Shown: one piece after another, positions 60,028 through 64,000 of the stretch
Layout of the letters: each line of letters opens with the position of its first letter
Position numbering within the stretch: the first letter of the stretch is position 1
Translations under genes and position numbers: made by a program
The notes under the pieces: generated by a model
Seen by the model: the letters and a program-made list of their open reading frames with translations, nothing else
What the model was told of the DNA's origin: nothing
Database searches by the model: none
Assembly (NCBI RefSeq): GCF_014635305.1
Contig: NZ_BMCS01000002.1
Span: 434,001 to 498,000 of the forward strand
DNA: 64,000 bases
Direction of reading: 5' to 3'
DNA from: Williamsia phyllosphaerae
GTDB taxonomy: Bacteria; Actinomycetota; Actinomycetes; Mycobacteriales; Mycobacteriaceae

Positions 60028-60750
60028 GTGGTGAGAGCTGAGAACGGATCGGCCGACACCCCGGCCGGCTCGACCCCTCCTGTCATCATGACCCCTCCCG
60101 TCATCACGACCCCTCCTGTCATCACGACTCCGTCGACCATCGCGACCCCGAAGGGCCGACGGACCGAGAAGGCATTCCTGGCCGCGGCCCGCACGGTGTT
60201 CGCGGACAAGGGATTCCTGAACGCCAAGATCTCCGACATCGCCGAGACGGCGGGGCGGTCGACGGGATCGTTCTACAACTACTACGACAACAAACAGCAG
60301 CTGCTCGAGGCGCTGCTCGACGATTTCACCGCGCAGATCCTGGAACGGACCCGCCGCAACCTGACCCCGGACCCGGGCAGCAACATCGAGCAGGCCGTGC
60401 GCGCGTATTGGGCGACCTACCGGGACTACCTGCCCGAGATGATCGGCGCCTTCCAGTTGTCGATGACCGACCGGCAGTTCGCCCTGTGGTGGCGCAACCG
60501 TCGACAGGAGGGCATCCGGGCGGTCAACGAGGTGTTCCGTTCGGTGGAACGCAGCGGCGTCGACATCGGTCTGGACAAGAACCTGTTCGCGTCGGCGATC
60601 GTGTCGATGCTCGAATCCTTCTGCTGGACATGGTTCGTCGCGGGCAAGGACGAACTCGTCGTCGGCCGCGACGACGAGGCGGCGATCATCACGCTGACCG
60701 AGATCTGGCGACGCGGGCTGGTCATGCCCGCGTCCATCACGACACCCTGA
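60028..60750 (+). CDS. TetR/AcrR-family regulator
   Basis: The 240-residue protein has a disordered N-terminal arm containing three hexapeptides TPPVIM/T, then a TetR helix-turn-helix (about 42-90: KAFLAAARTVFADKGFLNAK, IAETAGRSTGSFYNYYDNKQ), and a ligand-binding helical domain with WATYRDYLPEMIGAFQLSMT and SMLESFCWTWFVAGKDELVV. GGGAGG lies just upstream; two tandem GTGs (60028 and 60031) can start it. It may control the CoA-transferase upstream (75 bases away) or itself. Its ligand is probably an acyl-CoA or lipid, given the context; that is inference. Confidence 0.88.
   Translation: MVRAENGSADTPAGSTPPVIMTPPVITTPPVITTPSTIATPKGRRTEKAFLAAARTVFADKGFLNAKISDIAETAGRSTGSFYNYYDNKQQLLEALLDDFTAQILERTRRNLTPDPGSNIEQAVRAYWATYRDYLPEMIGAFQLSMTDRQFALWWRNRRQEGIRAVNEVFRSVERSGVDIGLDKNLFASAIVSMLESFCWTWFVAGKDELVVGRDDEAAIITLTEIWRRGLVMPASITTP
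60073..60126. repeat. 18-bp in-frame tandem repeat in the TetR gene
   Basis: Three consecutive 18-bp units of the type ACCCCTCCTGTCATCACG encode the hexapeptide TPPVIT in the disordered N-terminal arm. Copies differ by one or two bases. Confidence 0.85.
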
Positions 60751-60885
60751 ACGATTCTCGATCGAAAACTCGTAGTTCATTTATCGAAATCGCTGCTGCA
60801 GAAACAATTTTCGTGAGCATCGCGTACCACATGCACCATTGGACAAACGCAATCACCTTTTGCACAATGCACGCAGGGGAAGATC

Positions 60886-60932
60886 GTCAGCCGTCCGGCT
60901 GACCGATACAGGGGGCGGTTGTTGTCGCCCCC
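60886..60932 (+). promoter_or_regulatory. Structured 5' leader before the STAND/WD40 gene
   Basis: Two hairpins: GTCAGCC (60886-60892) with GGCTGAC (60897-60903), and GGGGGCG (60911-60917) with CGCCCCC (60926-60932). The CCCC of the second can alternatively pair with GGGG of the ribosome site GAGGGGG (60933-60939) that serves the ATG at 60949. The two pairings exclude each other, so the leader could switch access to the ribosome site. Confidence 0.5.
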
Positions 60933-60948
60933 GAGGGGGAATTCGTGC

Positions 60949-63900
60949 ATGCACGACACTGTGGTCTCGCGTGCCGCATCGCGGTCACACCGTCCGATCG
61001 ATGAGCTGCCGCCGCAGCCGCTGATCACCGACGAGACATCAACGCCGACTGACGATTCCGTCGGTCAGATCACCGTCGAGACGAGCGGGGCGTCGATCGG
61101 TGATCCGTACCGACCGCTGGCACCGTACGGCCGCGGCGACGCCGAGCTGTTCTCCGGGCGCACCGAACTCAGACGGCGTCTGCACATGCGTGCGATCCCC
61201 GGCAACGGGCCGGTCACCGTTCTGGGTCCGTGCGGTTCTGGGAAGACTTCGCTGCTGCATGCCGGTCTGATCCCCGCTGTGGAACGGATGGGACTGCGTC
61301 GCAACGACACCCGTGTCTCCGCGACGATCGTCACCATGACCCCCGGACCGAACCCTCTGGCCACCCTGGCCGAGACGTTCGGGGTCGAACCGGAACCGCT
61401 CGGTGCCGAGCCGGATGCGTGGCTCGGTGCCGTCGCCGCTGCGTCCGAGGCGTCCGGTCGGGCATTTCTCCTGGTGATCGACCAGGCCGAGGACCTGTTC
61501 ACCCTCTGCGACCGCGCCACCCGCACCTCGTTCCTGGGCGTCGTCGATGCCCTCGCCGCCGACCAGCGTGTCGCCGTCGTGGTGGGACTGCAGGCCGAGT
61601 TCTACCCCGACGCCGCCGCCGACCCCGTTCTCGTGCGCACCCTCGAGGATCGCGCCGTCGTCGTCCGCATGATGACCGAGGACGAGATCGTCGAGGCGAT
61701 CGAGCAACCCGCCCGGATCCGTGGGGGCGCAGTGGAATCCGGCCTCGCCGCCGAGATCGCCCGCGACCTGTCGGCCGTCGGTTCGACGACTCCGCCGCTG
61801 ATCGCGCTGGGTGTGCTCATGGACCACCTGTGGCGCACGCGTGCCGACACCACCATCACCCGCCAGGCCTACCGCGCCTCGGATCCGGTCGCCGACATCG
61901 TCGGTGTCGCGGCCGACCGCGCCATCAGCCGCCTCTCGACCACCGACCGCACCGTCGCGCGTCTGATCCTGCTGGCGACCGTCCGGTTCACCGGGGCGGG
62001 TCACCTCGTCGGCACCGGCATCACCGCCGCCGAACTGACGTCGACGTTGTCGGCGCACCCGCACACGGGTCGGGTGCTCGCGCACCTCGTCGACGCGGGT
62101 GTCATCGTCGCGGACACACGCGGCGAGGTACGCCTCACGCACGAATCGCTGGTCGGAGCATGGCCGCGTTTGGCCGCTTGGGTCGACGAGCGACGGACGG
62201 ACACGCCGGTCCTCGCCGCGCTGCAGGCCGACGCCGACGCCTGGGAGTCCGACCGTCGTCCGGACTCGTCGTTGTACGACGACGACCGGCTGCGCGCGGC
62301 GACCCGCGCAGTGCAGGAGATCGACACGATCTCCCCCGACGCCGAGAACTTCCTGTCCCGGTCGCGAGAACGTACGGCACTGCTCAGATCTCGCCGGCGC
62401 GTCCTGCTCGGTCTGCTCGTCATCGTCGCGGTGGTCGCCTCGGTGCTGGCGATCACCCAGTTCGTCCGAGGTGGCGACGTCTCGACCGGTCGCGACGCGG
62501 CCCGCCTCGACGCGACGCTCGCGCGGGTCACCGCGACGACGATCACCGATCCCACGACGGCAGCCACCCTGGCCCTCGCAGCTTTCCGGGAGGCACCACA
62601 GGACCCGCGGACGCAGTCCGCGCTGTTGGCCACCCAGTCCTCACCCGTCGCACGACCCATCGGCACCCCGGACCCGTCACTGGCGGTGGCCGCCTCCGGC
62701 GACGGTCGGCGGGTCGCACTCACCGGTACCGACGGCTCCGTGCGTCTGCTGTCCACCGCTGTGGCGACGCAGCAGAACCCCGTCCCGGCCGCACTGTCCG
62801 TGCCCGCACCGTCCACTCCGATCGTCAGTGCGTCGGTCGCGCTGAACGGTGACGGCTCGCTGCTGGCGCGACGTGGCGACCGCGGATCGCTCGAGCTGTG
62901 GCGGGTCACCGGCGCCGCGCCTGCACTCGTCTCGCGGATCGCGCAGACCGCGACCGATCGCGAGTCCGGACCGCAGACCGTGTCCTTCTCCCCGGTCCGC
63001 CCGTGGCTGGCCGCGACCGACTCCGCCGGCTCCGTCCGCGTCTGGGACATCTCCGACGCCGCCGCGCCCACACCGGTCGGCACCGTCTCGGGCTCACCGA
63101 CCTCCGCCCTCGCCTGGAACCCACGACGTCCACAGCTGCTCGCCGGGTCCGCGCAGGGCGCCACACTGTGGGATCTCGCAGACCCCGGCTCACCGGTGTC
63201 GGTGTCGAACACCGACACCGCGGGACGGGTTGACTCCATCGCATTCGACACCGCCGGTCGGCGCGCCGCCGTCGGCGACACCACCGGCAGCGCAACGGTG
63301 TTCGACGTCGGCGTGAACGGCCTCGTGGCCCGCGGACCCGGCGTCACGGCCGAGTCCGGTGGCGTCGAGTCACTGTCGTTCGCGCCCCGCGGCACCCGAC
63401 TCGCGCTCACCTCGTCCGACGGCACCGCGCAGGTCTGGGACGTCACCGGTCCCGAGGCACCCCGCCGCGCGTCACCCGCCCTGCGATCACCGACCTCGGC
63501 CCTGGCGTCGACGGTCTTCACCGACGAGTCGACCCTGGTCAGTGCGGGCACGGCCGCGCCGCTGGCGTGGTCGCTACCCGCCGGCCTGCTCGACGGCGGG
63601 TTCGGTGGGGCGCTGCCGCCGGCGTGCTCGGTGGCGCGCACCGCGTGCGTCACGTCGTTCGCCCGGGGGCCGGTGCAGGTGTGGGACGCCACCGATCCGA
63701 TGGCACCGCGGGCCATCGCGGCCATCGATGCGCCCGGACACTTCAACGGCGCCACCATGAGCCCCGACGGACTGTGGATGATGACCTCGGACAGCACGCA
63801 TCTCGCGCAGCTGTGGGACGTCCGCGACCTTCGCACACCTCGCGCCGTGGGTGCACCGATCATGCTCGGACGCCAGGACGTCGACCGCATGGTCTTCAGT

Positions 63901-64000
63901 CCGTCGTCCTCGCGGCTGGCCACCAGTACCGCAGGCGGGACGCAGGTGCAGATCTTCGACGTCAGCCTCCGCGGACTCGCGCCGTTGGCCACCGTCGGAC
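60949..64000 (+). CDS. STAND-type NTPase with WD40-like repeats (3' end outside window)
   Basis: At least 1017 residues are present and the frame runs off the window. A variable N-terminal 60 residues is followed by PYRPLAPYGRGDAELFSGR, a P-loop NTPase domain with Walker A VLGPCGSGKTSLLHAGL (about 90-106) and Walker B RAFLLVIDQAEDLF (about 170-183), a helical region with LTHESLVGAWPRLAAW, a transmembrane helix (about 483-505: RVLLGLLVIVAVVASVLAIT), and WD40-like repeats from about 560 on (for example SVRVWDISDAAAP, TAQVWDVTGPEAP, LAQLWDVRDLRTP). This is the novel-STAND/WD40 layout common in actinobacteria, used in signalling and, in some relatives, in defence. The ligand is unknown. Confidence 0.85.
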   Translation, partial: MHDTVVSRAASRSHRPIDELPPQPLITDETSTPTDDSVGQITVETSGASIGDPYRPLAPYGRGDAELFSGRTELRRRLHMRAIPGNGPVTVLGPCGSGKTSLLHAGLIPAVERMGLRRNDTRVSATIVTMTPGPNPLATLAETFGVEPEPLGAEPDAWLGAVAAASEASGRAFLLVIDQAEDLFTLCDRATRTSFLGVVDALAADQRVAVVVGLQAEFYPDAAADPVLVRTLEDRAVVVRMMTEDEIVEAIEQPARIRGGAVESGLAAEIARDLSAVGSTTPPLIALGVLMDHLWRTRADTTITRQAYRASDPVADIVGVAADRAISRLSTTDRTVARLILLATVRFTGAGHLVGTGITAAELTSTLSAHPHTGRVLAHLVDAGVIVADTRGEVRLTHESLVGAWPRLAAWVDERRTDTPVLAALQADADAWESDRRPDSSLYDDDRLRAATRAVQEIDTISPDAENFLSRSRERTALLRSRRRVLLGLLVIVAVVASVLAITQFVRGGDVSTGRDAARLDATLARVTATTITDPTTAATLALAAFREAPQDPRTQSALLATQSSPVARPIGTPDPSLAVAASGDGRRVALTGTDGSVRLLSTAVATQQNPVPAALSVPAPSTPIVSASVALNGDGSLLARRGDRGSLELWRVTGAAPALVSRIAQTATDRESGPQTVSFSPVRPWLAATDSAGSVRVWDISDAAAPTPVGTVSGSPTSALAWNPRRPQLLAGSAQGATLWDLADPGSPVSVSNTDTAGRVDSIAFDTAGRRAAVGDTTGSATVFDVGVNGLVARGPGVTAESGGVESLSFAPRGTRLALTSSDGTAQVWDVTGPEAPRRASPALRSPTSALASTVFTDESTLVSAGTAAPLAWSLPAGLLDGGFGGALPPACSVARTACVTSFARGPVQVWDATDPMAPRAIAAIDAPGHFNGATMSPDGLWMMTSDSTHLAQLWDVRDLRTPRAVGAPIMLGRQDVDRMVFSPSSSRLATSTAGGTQVQIFDVSLRGLAPLATVG

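Noticed and set aside
62001..63992. 663-codon minus-strand frame opposite the STAND/WD40 gene
   Set aside because: It is Ser/Arg/Thr-rich without any motif, while the plus strand has Walker motifs and regular WD repeats.

Overview
Organism. The window is very G+C-rich, densely packed actinobacterial DNA with many ATGA, GTGA and TGATG stop/start overlaps. The gene content points to a mycolic-acid-bearing member of the Mycobacteriales, most plausibly Gordonia or a close relative. The supporting genes are two MspA-type outer-membrane porins, a complete mce transport locus (yrbEA-yrbEB-mceA-F plus an Mce-associated protein), the mprA-mprB-pepD-moaB2 block known from Mycobacterium, a Rv0106/Mrf-like protein in a zinc-responsive ribosomal-protein cluster, and a 13E12-family (DUF222/HNH) gene. 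The genus is an inference.

Layout. 1-3.2 kb: a sodium:solute symporter (cut by the window edge), its small membrane partner, and a LytTR regulator with a LytS-like kinase. 3.5-8.4 kb: a DinB/SnoaL fusion, a 13E12 gene with a likely leaderless promoter, then two antibiotic-resistance-like genes (Cmx-type exporter behind a leader peptide and nested hairpins, and a TmrB-type P-loop protein). 8.7-11.6 kb: a membrane-anchored DUF6777-like protein and a coupled trio of one tiny membrane protein and two PRC-barrel proteins. 11.7-26.7 kb: a biosynthetic cluster around a PfaA-like megasynthase (KS-AT-one ACP-KR-DH), a stand-alone double dehydratase, a PfaD-like enoyl reductase, an SGNH hydrolase, a flavoprotein, an acyl-AMP ligase and a LysR regulator. 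26.8-29.4 kb: small proteins and two tandem MspA porins. 29.4-34.3 kb: moaB2, pepD, mprB and mprA, with putative MprA boxes before mprA and pepD. 35.5-38.5 kb: rpmF, rpmE2 and mrf diverge from rpmB-rpmG-rpsN-rpsR, with two opposed Zur-like boxes between. 38.6-49.7 kb: thioesterase, a two-subunit acyl-CoA dehydrogenase, AEC transporter, DUF1707, DUF72, a VWA/MoxR pair and a TSUP permease. 49.7-58.5 kb: the mce locus. 58.7-64 kb: a class III CoA-transferase, a TetR regulator and a truncated STAND ATPase/WD40 protein.

Most unusual signal. Two paralogous genes (34516-35460 and 47961-48863), each with an AbiEi-like N-terminus and a DUF559/Vsr-like nuclease C-terminus, are each bounded on both sides by about 60-68 bp nested palindromes. 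The palindromes are specific to each gene: the two flanking one gene match each other closely, but the two pairs differ in sequence. They share one architecture, in which a short cassette-specific word occurs four times as forward-forward-reverse-reverse. Cassette A lies between rpmF and mprA, which are near neighbours in Mycobacterium tuberculosis. This looks like an undescribed nuclease-plus-palindrome cassette family, possibly mobile.

How the genes fit together. The biosynthetic cluster would build and activate an unusual long-chain or polyunsaturated acyl product for the cell envelope. The porins, mce system and MprAB/PepD deal with transport across, and stress in, the same envelope. The zinc-responsive block would exchange zinc-binding ribosomal proteins for zinc-free ones under zinc limitation.
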